DNA from: Opitutales bacterium
GTDB lineage: Bacteria > Verrucomicrobiota > Verrucomicrobiia > Opitutales > T3Sed10-336
Assembly: GCA_007132315.1 (NCBI GenBank)
Contig: SLOW01000315.1
Span: 1-5,293, forward strand
Direction of reading: 5' to 3'
DNA: 5,293 nt
This document shows positions 1 through 5,293 of this stretch, piece after piece. The position numbers and the translations under genes were made by a program. The first letter of the stretch is position 1; every line of letters begins with the position of its first letter. The notes under the pieces were generated by a model. The model saw nothing but the letters and a program-made list of their open reading frames with translations. It searched no databases and had not been told where the DNA came from.

Positions 1-1
1 A

Positions 2-1318
2 GCCCTCCACGTTCCCAACGACTATTACAATTACGGCGGCGTTTCCCGTCCCGCGGCGATCGAACTCATCCCCGACGGGCTTTACCTGCGCCACCTTCAC
101 TTCGATCCCGAGCAGAAGGCCGACGGCTGGCGCGGAAAATTCTCGGCCACTGTGGTGAACCTGGGGGAAACACCCGTTCGGGCGCGACTTCGCCTCACGC
201 TCGCGGGGAAAACGATCGAGCTGGATCCTATCGATTATTCCCCGGGCGAAACCACCCGGGAATGCGAAGCCGACTTTCCGGATGTAAAACCTTGGTCGGC
301 CGAGTCGCCCGAGCTTTATTTCCTGACCGCCGAACTCATCGACGGCGGCTCCGAACGCGTAATCGACGATCTGATCGACCGGGTGGGTTTTCGCAGCATC
401 CGGGTTGACGGCGAGCGGCTGCTCGTCAACGGGGACCCCGTATTCCTACTCGGCTTCAATCGCCACGAGGACCATCCGGATTTCGGTTGTGCGTTGCCCC
501 TCGAGATGATGCGCCGCGACCTCGAGCTCATGCGGAATCTAAACGCCAACGCCGTTCGCACCAGTCACTATCCAAACGACGAGCGATTCCTCGATCTATG
601 CGATGAAATGGGCTTTTATGTCTGGGAGGAAAATCACGCCCGCGGCCTTTCGCTGGAGCAGATGAAACACCCCCGGTTTCGCGAGCAGTGCCACGCCTGC
701 AACGAGGAAATGCTGACCTGGCATCACAACCACCCGTCCATCGTCGTCTGGGGCATACTCAACGAATGTGCGAGCGACGTCGCCGAAGGCCGCGATCGGT
801 ACGCGGAACAGTTAGCCCAGATCCGGGGCCTCGATCACAGCCGCCCTCTCACCTTCGCCTCCAACCGGTGGCGGACCGATATTTGTCAGGACCTTCCCGA
901 TATCTGTTCCTGGAACTGGTATTTCAGGTGGTATGTTGACGCACCCGTCGCCGACTCCGTTTCAGAAGAGATCCGCTGGATCGACGCTCACGGGGCGAAG
1001 GGAAAACCCTGTATTGTCTCAGAATTCGGTGCCGGGGCGATTCCCGGTTATCGCGACCCCATCCGGCGCGCGAAGTGGTCGGAGGAGAGGCAGCTGGAGA
1101 TCCTTCGCGAAAACCTCGACTGTTATCTGAATCACGATCGCTTTTGCGGAGCTTTTATCTGGCAATTCTGCGATGTACGCGTCGATCCAAGCTGGGCGAG
1201 GGCCCGTCCCCGCTGCATCAATGACAAAGGCATCGTGGATGACCACCGCCGGCCGAAACTGGCCTACGACATGGTGCGCCGCATGTTCGCCGAGAAACTG
1301 GGCCGAGCCGGGAGCTGA
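2..1318 (+). CDS. Glycoside hydrolase family 2 enzyme, probable beta-glucuronidase (5' end outside window)
   Basis: The reading frame is open from the left edge, so the GTG at 152 is an internal valine and not a start; 438 residues are visible. It begins in the tail of the N-terminal sugar-binding domain (NDYYNYGGVSRP), continues through an immunoglobulin-like sandwich (visible residues about 28-115) and ends with the TIM barrel. Family 2 signatures are GFNRHEDHPDFG (His about 155), RTSHYPNDERFLDLCDEMG, the acid/base Glu255 in WGILNE and the nucleophile Glu341 in VSEFGAGA. Asn407-Asp-Lys409 in INDKGIVDDHRRPK matches the N-x-K motif that binds the substrate carboxylate in beta-glucuronidases, which argues against beta-galactosidase. 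Spacing between these residues is close to that of E. coli UidA (about 600 aa), so roughly 150-160 residues are missing on the left. It would release terminal glucuronic acid from glycans or conjugates. A galacturonidase or other GH2 specificity remains possible. No secretion signal can be judged because the N-terminus is absent. Confidence 0.9.
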   Translation, partial: ALHVPNDYYNYGGVSRPAAIELIPDGLYLRHLHFDPEQKADGWRGKFSATVVNLGETPVRARLRLTLAGKTIELDPIDYSPGETTRECEADFPDVKPWSAESPELYFLTAELIDGGSERVIDDLIDRVGFRSIRVDGERLLVNGDPVFLLGFNRHEDHPDFGCALPLEMMRRDLELMRNLNANAVRTSHYPNDERFLDLCDEMGFYVWEENHARGLSLEQMKHPRFREQCHACNEEMLTWHHNHPSIVVWGILNECASDVAEGRDRYAEQLAQIRGLDHSRPLTFASNRWRTDICQDLPDICSWNWYFRWYVDAPVADSVSEEIRWIDAHGAKGKPCIVSEFGAGAIPGYRDPIRRAKWSEERQLEILRENLDCYLNHDRFCGAFIWQFCDVRVDPSWARARPRCINDKGIVDDHRRPKLAYDMVRRMFAEKLGRAGS

Positions 1319-1342
1319 TCCCGGCCGATTGGATGTCAATCC

Positions 1343-1359
1343 GCGGGCTTGATGCCCGC
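1343..1359 (+). terminator. Weak hairpin between the glycosidase and the kinase gene
   Basis: GCGGGC-TTGAT-GCCCGC forms a perfect 6-bp GC-rich stem with a 5-nt loop, 24 bp after the glycosidase stop codon. The following bases are pyrimidine-rich (CCGTTCCCATCTTACTCTT) but contain no real T-run, so this is at best a weak intrinsic terminator separating the glycosidase from the two-component operon. Confidence 0.3.
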
Positions 1360-1376
1360 CCGTTCCCATCTTACTC

Positions 1377-1394
1377 TTGGCAAACGTCGGCCAA
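1377..1394. promoter_or_regulatory. Inverted repeat TTGGC-N8-GCCAA upstream of the kinase start
   Basis: A 5-bp inverted repeat with 8-bp spacing lies 18 bp before the preferred ATG of the kinase and overlaps an alternative in-frame TTG. It could be an operator for the two-component operon. I found no convincing -35/-10 or sigma-54 promoter in 1319-1412: the TTGGC here lacks a GC pair at the -12 position. Arms this short may also arise by chance. Confidence 0.2.
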
Positions 1395-1412
1395 ACGCCG
1401 CCTTTTGCACCC

Positions 1413-3392
1413 ATGTCAAAGTCGACAGATCACCAGCACGCACCGCAAACGGAGCGGCAATCCCGTCCGGAACAACCTCGTAGCTCGCCCCTGTACCCTC
1501 TCTCCATCGCCCTGATGATCTCGGCCGGAATCATTGTCCTGATTTTCGGCGCATTCGAGCTGGCGGAACGGGCCCTGCTCTCCGACCTCGACGAGAACAC
1601 GCGTCGCGCCCTCTACCGCGTCAGAGGGATCGCGGCGGCGTTGATCACCGGACTGGTTGTGGGTTGGGCTTTGATTCGCTCGTCTCCGGCGCTTCTGGCT
1701 GCAACCGACATTGACGAAGGGCTGATTCCCGACCGGGTTCGCGACGAGCGATTACGCCTCTACGCACAATGGTTTATAGCCATGCGTTGGATTGCCGTAT
1801 TGGTCGCGGGAATACTTGTTTTCCTGTCCGTTCTCGTCTTCGAGCTCCTTCCGCGCGAATCTCTGTGGCCGCTGGCCGCCACTGTCGGATTGCTCGCCGC
1901 ATGCAATGTGCTTTATACACGCCGGATTCGCCGACGTTCGGATATGCGGCGCCTTCTCATTTGGCATGCCTATCTGGACCTGATTCTATTCTCCGTTCTC
2001 CTGCAGTTCTCGGGTGGAGTCGAAAATCCAATCGCGGTTTTCATGCTCTTTCAGGTGATCATCGGGGGCATCCTCATCACGAGAATTGAATGCTACCGCC
2101 TCGCGGCAACCGGCAGCCTGTTGTTCGCCGCGGTGGCTCTCGGCTCCTGGTCCGGTTTCCTGCCTCATTACCCGCTTCTTCTCCACCCGGAAGCCGCAAC
2201 GTCACCTGTCGCCCTGCATACGCCGTATGTGCTTGCCTCGGTCGGAGTACAGGCCGCAATCCTGCTCCTGACCGCCTATTTCGTATCCACCCTTTCGGAA
2301 CGCCTCCGCCGCAGCGAACGCCGTCTGACCGCGCTCGCCGAACGCGCCTTGGCGGACCGAAAACTGTTGGAACAGGCCCTGGAAAGCACCAGTACGGGAA
2401 TTCGTTTATTGTCGCTGGACCTCAAGCCGGTCTGGATGAACGATCGCTGGAAAGAATGGTTCGGCCGGCGCGAGGACACCTGCCGGATCTTTCCCGAGTA
2501 TGGCGATATTGGCTGCCCCGGGGAAGACTGCCTGAGCAAGGGCGAGCTGGATGTCTTTGAAATCGAGCGCCCCCCGGACGGACGTAAGAAACAGTTCTTT
2601 CATATCACCAGCGCCCCCATTCACGACGCGGAAGGAAAAATCAGTCAGGTCGCACAACTGGCCAGGGATATCACCGCGCGGAAAGAGGCCCACAACCGGA
2701 TGATGCGGGCCGGACAAATGGCGGCCGTTGGAGAATTGGCCGGACAGATCGCCCACGAAGTCAACAACCCGATCGCCATTATACACGCTAAAGCGGAATT
2801 GCTGCTCAAGAACCGGAAGCAGGAAATGTCCGAAAAAATCGCTCTGGAACTCGGAAAGATCGTCGATCACACAGACCGGGTGGCCCGCATAGCCCAGGGA
2901 TTGCTCTCCTATTCCCGCCCCTCTCCCACCGCCCGCAACCGGGTCGATCTGCGCCAGCCGATTCGCAAGTCGATCTCCATGATCGAACACCGGGCGCGCA
3001 ACCGGGAAATCCGGATCGACGACCGGCTTGCCGACGAGCCGCTCAACGTCACCGCCAATGCTACGGAAATGGAGCAAGTCTTTCTCAATCTTTTTATCAA
3101 TGCGATTCAGGCCATGGACAAAGGGGGCCGATTGACGATTTCCGTGCTTTCCCGCAAAGCCTCTTCAGGCAAATTCCTGGCCATCGCCGTAGACGATACC
3201 GGCGCCGGCATTCCTCCGGAGATGCGCGAACTCGTTTTCGAGCCGTTCTTCACCACCAAACAAGAGGACCACGGCACGGGACTCGGTCTCTCCATTTGCC
3301 AGGGCCTTCTCCGCAGTCATCAAGGGGACATACTCATTGAAGACGCGGCGGGCGGCGGAGCGCGCTTTGTGGTCCGACTGCCCTTGGAATGA
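1413..3392 (+). CDS. Membrane-bound PAS sensor histidine kinase with RegB/PilS-like membrane domain
   Basis: The 659-residue protein starts at ATG 1413. An in-frame TTG at 1377 would add 12 residues, and neither start has a clear Shine-Dalgarno. A hydrophilic N-terminus is followed by about eight hydrophobic segments (near 30-50, 71-89, 124-146, 150-169, 182-199, 204-224, 229-249, 271-294). Segments 3-8 resemble the six-helix sensor of RegB/PilS-type kinases, with GGVENP (201-206) between the third and fourth helices of that unit, where RegB carries its GGxxNPF quinone motif. A charged linker leads to a PAS domain (about 318-425) with Cys357, Cys368 and Cys373. The kinase core is complete: H-box AHEVNNP with phospho-acceptor His448, N-box Asn563 in LFINAIQAM, G1 DTGAG (from Asp595), F-box FEPFFTTK and G2 GTGLGLS (from 621), of the NtrB/AtoS type. 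It should autophosphorylate and pass phosphate to the regulator encoded 46 bp downstream. The signal is not known; quinone or redox sensing is an inference. Confidence 0.93.
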   Translation: MSKSTDHQHAPQTERQSRPEQPRSSPLYPLSIALMISAGIIVLIFGAFELAERALLSDLDENTRRALYRVRGIAAALITGLVVGWALIRSSPALLAATDIDEGLIPDRVRDERLRLYAQWFIAMRWIAVLVAGILVFLSVLVFELLPRESLWPLAATVGLLAACNVLYTRRIRRRSDMRRLLIWHAYLDLILFSVLLQFSGGVENPIAVFMLFQVIIGGILITRIECYRLAATGSLLFAAVALGSWSGFLPHYPLLLHPEAATSPVALHTPYVLASVGVQAAILLLTAYFVSTLSERLRRSERRLTALAERALADRKLLEQALESTSTGIRLLSLDLKPVWMNDRWKEWFGRREDTCRIFPEYGDIGCPGEDCLSKGELDVFEIERPPDGRKKQFFHITSAPIHDAEGKISQVAQLARDITARKEAHNRMMRAGQMAAVGELAGQIAHEVNNPIAIIHAKAELLLKNRKQEMSEKIALELGKIVDHTDRVARIAQGLLSYSRPSPTARNRVDLRQPIRKSISMIEHRARNREIRIDDRLADEPLNVTANATEMEQVFLNLFINAIQAMDKGGRLTISVLSRKASSGKFLAIAVDDTGAGIPPEMRELVFEPFFTTKQEDHGTGLGLSICQGLLRSHQGDILIEDAAGGGARFVVRLPLE

Positions 3393-3428
3393 CAGCATCC
3401 GGCTCCGATACCCGGACGGGAAACAGAT

Positions 3429-3433
3429 AAGGA
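3429..3433 (+). promoter_or_regulatory. Ribosome binding site of the response regulator
   Basis: AAGGA lies 5 nt before ATG 3439. It decides the start of the regulator: the in-frame ATG at 3337 lies inside the kinase gene and would add 34 residues unlike a receiver domain, whereas MRKIRIYIVDDE from 3439 is a normal receiver N-terminus. Confidence 0.8.
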
Positions 3434-3438
3434 CTTCC

Positions 3439-4836
3439 ATGAGAAAAATCCGCATTTACATCGTCGACGACGAGCCCGGCATGCTCGAGGTTTGCGAAGA
3501 CACCCTGAACGCGCTCTCCGGTGTGGAGATCGAGGTGGAATCCGATTCGCGCAAAGCGGCAAGGAGATTGGCGGAAAACGGATTCGACCTACTCTTGACC
3601 GATATTCGCATGCCGGGCGTGGACGGAATCGAATTGCTGCGAATCGCCAGGGAAAAAGACCCCAACCTGCCGGTCCTCATCCTCACGGCCTACCCCTCGG
3701 TCGAAACCGCGGTCGAGTCGATGAAGCTCGGAGCTTCGGATTATATCGTCAAACCCTTCAATACCGACGATCTGCTCGCCACTGTAAAACGCCTGATCGA
3801 GGAACAGCAGTTGCGCGATGAGAATCAACTGCTCCGCCGCCAGGTCGAGCGCTCCTATGCCTTCGGGGAAATGCTGGGGAAGAGCGAGGCCATGCAAAAG
3901 ATCTTTCACATGATCGGAAGGGTGGCCGAAACGGATGTGGATGTCTTGGTGCTCGGCGAAACCGGGACGGGCAAAGAACTTGTCGCTCGGAGCATCCACC
4001 AGCGCAGCTCCCGGGCCTCCAAACGTTTCGTTCCGGTCGATTGCGGCGCAATTCCGAAGGAACTTATGGAGAGCGAATTTTTCGGTCACGAGAAAGGCGC
4101 GTTCACAGGAGCCCAAACCCGGAACCTCGGGTTGCTCGAATACGCCAACCAGGGAACGATTTTCCTCGACGAAATCGGTCACCTTTCCCCCGCCTTGCAG
4201 GCCAAATTGCTGCGGGCCCTGCAGGAGCGAACCATACGCAGGCTGGGAAGCAATCGCCAGCTCGAAATCGACGTTCGCGTGGTGGCCGCGACCTCGCTCG
4301 ATCTCGATGCCGAAGTCAAAGCCGGCCGTTTCCGGATCGACCTGTACTACCGGATCAATGTCGCCCGCGTCGAACTGCCGCCGCTGCGCGAACGGGAAGG
4401 CGACATTCCGCTGCTGGCCGAACGCCTGCTCAAAAACTACGTCGCGGAAATGGGAAAACGGGAAACCAAGCTCAGCCCCGAAGCCCTGGAAGTGCTCTCC
4501 GCCTATTCCTGGCCCGGAAACGTGCGTGAACTGCAGAACGTACTGAAACGCACCCTGGCCATGGTTCGTCACGATGTTATCGTTCCGGAGGACTTGCCCG
4601 ATCCGGTCTTCGCCGCCGCCCGGCACCTGCCGGCCGCCGGTGACGACGGCTTTTTCGCCAAGCGGGAACGCCGGGTCGCCAACTTCGAACGCGAATACCT
4701 GACCAGCCTGCTGGCCAACACCTCGGGCGACGTCTCCCAGGCCGCCCGCGACGCCCAGATGCCTCGCGGAACCCTTTATCGGCTCCTCAAGAATCACGAG
4801 CTCGACCCCGCGGATTTCCGTTCGGACAACCCCTGA
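3439..4836 (+). CDS. NtrC-family sigma-54-dependent response regulator
   Basis: The 465-residue protein has the full three-domain NtrC layout. The receiver (about 1-118) has the acidic pair Asp10-Asp11 in IVDDE, phospho-acceptor Asp55 in LTDIRMPG, Thr83 and Lys105 in IVKPF. A short linker leads to the AAA+ domain (about 145-385). This carries Walker A GETGTGKE (173-180), the sigma-54 contact loop GAFTGA (220-225), Walker B GTIFLDE (239-245), arginine-finger region FRIDLYYRI (from 298) and WPGNVRELQN. The C-terminus holds a Fis-type helix-turn-helix (about 430-450, GDVSQAARDAQMPRGTLYRLL). All residues needed for phosphorylation, ATP hydrolysis and sigma-54 remodelling appear intact. It is predicted to be phosphorylated by the kinase just upstream and to bind as an oligomer to enhancer-like sites, most likely the three inverted repeats that begin 37 bp after its stop codon. 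The exact subgroup (AtoC, ZraR or PilR-like) cannot be settled by reading. Confidence 0.96.
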   Translation: MRKIRIYIVDDEPGMLEVCEDTLNALSGVEIEVESDSRKAARRLAENGFDLLLTDIRMPGVDGIELLRIAREKDPNLPVLILTAYPSVETAVESMKLGASDYIVKPFNTDDLLATVKRLIEEQQLRDENQLLRRQVERSYAFGEMLGKSEAMQKIFHMIGRVAETDVDVLVLGETGTGKELVARSIHQRSSRASKRFVPVDCGAIPKELMESEFFGHEKGAFTGAQTRNLGLLEYANQGTIFLDEIGHLSPALQAKLLRALQERTIRRLGSNRQLEIDVRVVAATSLDLDAEVKAGRFRIDLYYRINVARVELPPLREREGDIPLLAERLLKNYVAEMGKRETKLSPEALEVLSAYSWPGNVRELQNVLKRTLAMVRHDVIVPEDLPDPVFAAARHLPAAGDDGFFAKRERRVANFEREYLTSLLANTSGDVSQAARDAQMPRGTLYRLLKNHELDPADFRSDNP

Positions 4837-4873
4837 GCGTTCACCCTTGAAGGCCCTGGATTCGGTCCGCGCC

Positions 4874-4891
4874 TGTCATGTTTCCGTGACA
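4874..4891. promoter_or_regulatory. Enhancer-like activator site 1 (TGTCAT-N6-GTGACA)
   Basis: Inverted repeat with 5 of 6 arm pairs matching (TGTCAT, GTTTCC, GTGACA). It shares length, spacing and arm sequence with two further copies in the same region. Its centre is about 336 bp upstream of the predicted sigma-54 start point. It is inferred to be bound by the Fis-type HTH of the adjacent NtrC-family regulator. Confidence 0.75.
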
Positions 4892-4905
4892 CCTCCGCCC
4901 GCGCG

Positions 4906-4923
4906 TGTCACGTCCTTGTGACA
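4906..4923. promoter_or_regulatory. Enhancer-like activator site 2 (TGTCAC-N6-GTGACA)
   Basis: This is the best copy, with perfect 6-bp arms around GTCCTT. It starts 32 bp after site 1, about three helical turns, so the two would sit on the same DNA face, as is common for paired dimers of an NtrC-type activator. Its centre is about 304 bp upstream of the predicted start point. Confidence 0.78.
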
Positions 4924-4990
4924 CAGGCCTGGGAAAGCGCATGAAACAGGGCTTTTCGCGCCGACCTTGCCCGATTACCAGCGCTTTGTC

Positions 4991-5040
4991 CCGCAGGCCG
5001 CAACCGGTCTGTCACGGTCGCGTGACGAGTTCGCCTGCGG
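4991..5040. repeat. 8-bp inverted repeat framing activator site 3
   Basis: CCGCAGGC at 4991-4998 is exactly complementary to GCCTGCGG at 5033-5040. The 34-bp space between them contains activator site 3 almost centrally. No T-run follows, so it does not look like an intrinsic terminator. It could extend the binding site or form a cruciform or RNA stem. Confidence 0.45.
5010..5027. promoter_or_regulatory. Enhancer-like activator site 3 (TGTCAC-N6-GTGACG)
   Basis: Third copy, with 5 of 6 arm pairs matching around GGTCGC. It lies 104 bp from site 2 and 136 bp from site 1, near 10 and 13 helical turns. Its centre is about 200 bp upstream of the predicted sigma-54 start point, making it the promoter-proximal site. 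Confidence 0.7.
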
Positions 5041-5061
5041 TCCGGCTGTCCCATGAGCCCC

Positions 5062-5077
5062 GCGATTAATAAATCGC
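5062..5077. repeat. AT-rich palindrome between enhancer sites and promoter
   Basis: GCGATT-AATA-AATCGC is a perfect 6-bp inverted repeat with a 4-bp centre, and an AT-rich island in GC-rich surroundings. It sits between the activator sites and the promoter, where a bending protein or a second regulator could act. It does not match the IHF consensus well, so its role is unknown. Confidence 0.35.
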
Positions 5078-5191
5078 TTCTCCTTCCGGCGCCTCCAGGT
5101 AACCGGAACCCCTTTGCCCATGAGGACCAAAGGCCAACGGCCGCATTCACGTCGACCGCCCCAGTGTTGCCGCCGCACCGAAATTTTCATT

Positions 5192-5208
5192 TTGGCACGA
5201 TTGCTGCA
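5192..5208 (+). promoter_or_regulatory. Sigma-54 (RpoN) promoter, -24/-12 type
   Basis: TTGGCACGATTGCTGCA matches the consensus YTGGCACGRNNNTTGCW with a single mismatch (C in place of the first T of TTGC). The invariant GG (5194-5195) and GC (5206-5207) have the required 12-bp register. This predicts transcription from about 5219. An AT-rich stretch, AAATTTTCATTT, lies immediately upstream. Its position between activator sites of an NtrC-family regulator and a new gene start supports the call. Confidence 0.85.
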
Positions 5209-5276
5209 ACACCTTGGCAAACCCTCAACACCGGATTCGATGCCGGGCTGGGATAACAACCACACTACGGAATGAA

Positions 5277-5293
5277 ATGAAAGCAGTGAACAC
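5277..5293 (+). CDS. Possible start of the sigma-54-controlled gene (cut by window end)
   Basis: ATG at 5277 opens a frame reading MKAVN before the window stops. It lies about 58 nt after the predicted start point of the sigma-54 promoter, with a weak GGAA (5269-5272) 4 nt upstream. The true start could instead lie just beyond the edge. An ATG at 5272 is followed after one codon by TGA, so it cannot be the start of a long gene. The product cannot be identified from five codons. Confidence 0.4.

Larger units (their letters stand above)
4837..5276. other. 440-bp intergenic control region
   Basis: No open frame here looks like a real protein: the short frames have no recognisable motif, no good ribosome binding site and cross the repeats. 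Instead the segment holds three related 18-bp inverted repeats, a longer inverted repeat around the third of them, an AT-rich palindrome and a strong sigma-54 promoter match. I read it as the control region of the gene that begins near the right edge. No clear intrinsic terminator for the two-component operon was found in it. Confidence 0.8.

Noticed and set aside
1377..1412. TTG at 1377 as the start of the kinase
   Set aside because: It adds 12 residues without family support and has no Shine-Dalgarno; ATG 1413 is the more usual start, although it also lacks a clear ribosome binding site.
1414..1427. TGTC-N6-GACA inverted repeat at the kinase start codon, similar to the activator sites
   Set aside because: The spacing is 4 bp shorter than in the three downstream sites, the outer match is only four bases per arm, and no sigma-54 promoter lies nearby.
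3337..3438. ATG 3337 as the start of the response regulator
   Set aside because: The extension overlaps the conserved 3' end of the kinase in another frame; ATG 3439 has a good ribosome binding site and begins at the normal receiver N-terminus.
3589..4797. Long minus-strand frame of 402 codons opposite the regulator
   Set aside because: It is a shadow of codon bias in a GC-rich gene; the plus strand encodes a fully conserved NtrC-family protein and the minus-strand product shows no known motif.
4931..4992. GGGAAAGCGC pairing with GCGCTTTGTCCC as a terminator or structured RNA
   Set aside because: The arms are 40 bases apart with a bulge and no T-run follows; there is not enough to support a terminator or a named RNA.
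4874..5027. CRP/FNR-type sites
   Set aside because: The arms read TGTCA/TGACA, not TGTGA/TCACA or TTGAT/ATCAA, and the total layout fits a sigma-54 activator better.
5111..5133. CCTTTG-N11-CAAAGG inverted repeat
   Set aside because: The 6-bp arms with an 11-bp spacer have no partner copy and no T-run, so the repeat is readily explained by chance.
5213..5229. Second sigma-54 promoter at TTGGCAAACCCTCAACA
   Set aside because: The required GC at the -12 position is absent (AC instead).
5252..5265. GGATAACAACCACA resembling part of the lac operator region
   Set aside because: It matches only half of the operator and lacks the symmetric arm; no LacI-type regulator is in the window.

Overview
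This GC-rich window looks like a chromosomal fragment from a Gram-negative-type bacterium that uses sigma-54. Three compactly spaced genes lie on the plus strand, and a fourth appears to begin at the right edge. I cannot fix the phylum. The sensor and regulator would fit Deltaproteobacteria-like or PVC/FCB-like lineages, but nothing in the sequence is decisive. I saw no tRNA, rRNA, CRISPR array or transposase.

Layout: positions 2-1318 hold the C-terminal 438 residues of a glycoside hydrolase family 2 enzyme, most likely a beta-glucuronidase. Both catalytic glutamates and an N-x-K motif are present. A 94-bp gap with a weak hairpin follows. Positions 1413-3392 encode a membrane-bound PAS-containing histidine kinase whose membrane part resembles RegB/PilS-type sensors. 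After 46 bp and a clear ribosome binding site, positions 3439-4836 encode a complete NtrC-family response regulator (receiver, AAA+ with intact GAFTGA, Fis-type HTH). The two form a two-component operon.

The region 4837-5276 has no convincing gene but is rich in regulatory signals. It holds three copies of an 18-bp inverted repeat of the form TGTCAY-N6-GTGACR (at 4874, 4906 and 5010). These are followed by a near-consensus sigma-54 promoter at 5192-5208 and then a possible start codon at 5277, where the window ends after a few codons. The repeats are spaced close to whole helical turns, as expected for activator sites on one face of the DNA.

Inferred working model: the kinase senses a membrane or redox-type signal and phosphorylates Asp55 of the regulator. 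The regulator binds the three upstream sites and uses its GAFTGA loop to activate sigma-54 RNA polymerase at the promoter just downstream of its own gene. The output gene therefore lies immediately to the right of this window. The glycosidase upstream is probably an unrelated neighbour.
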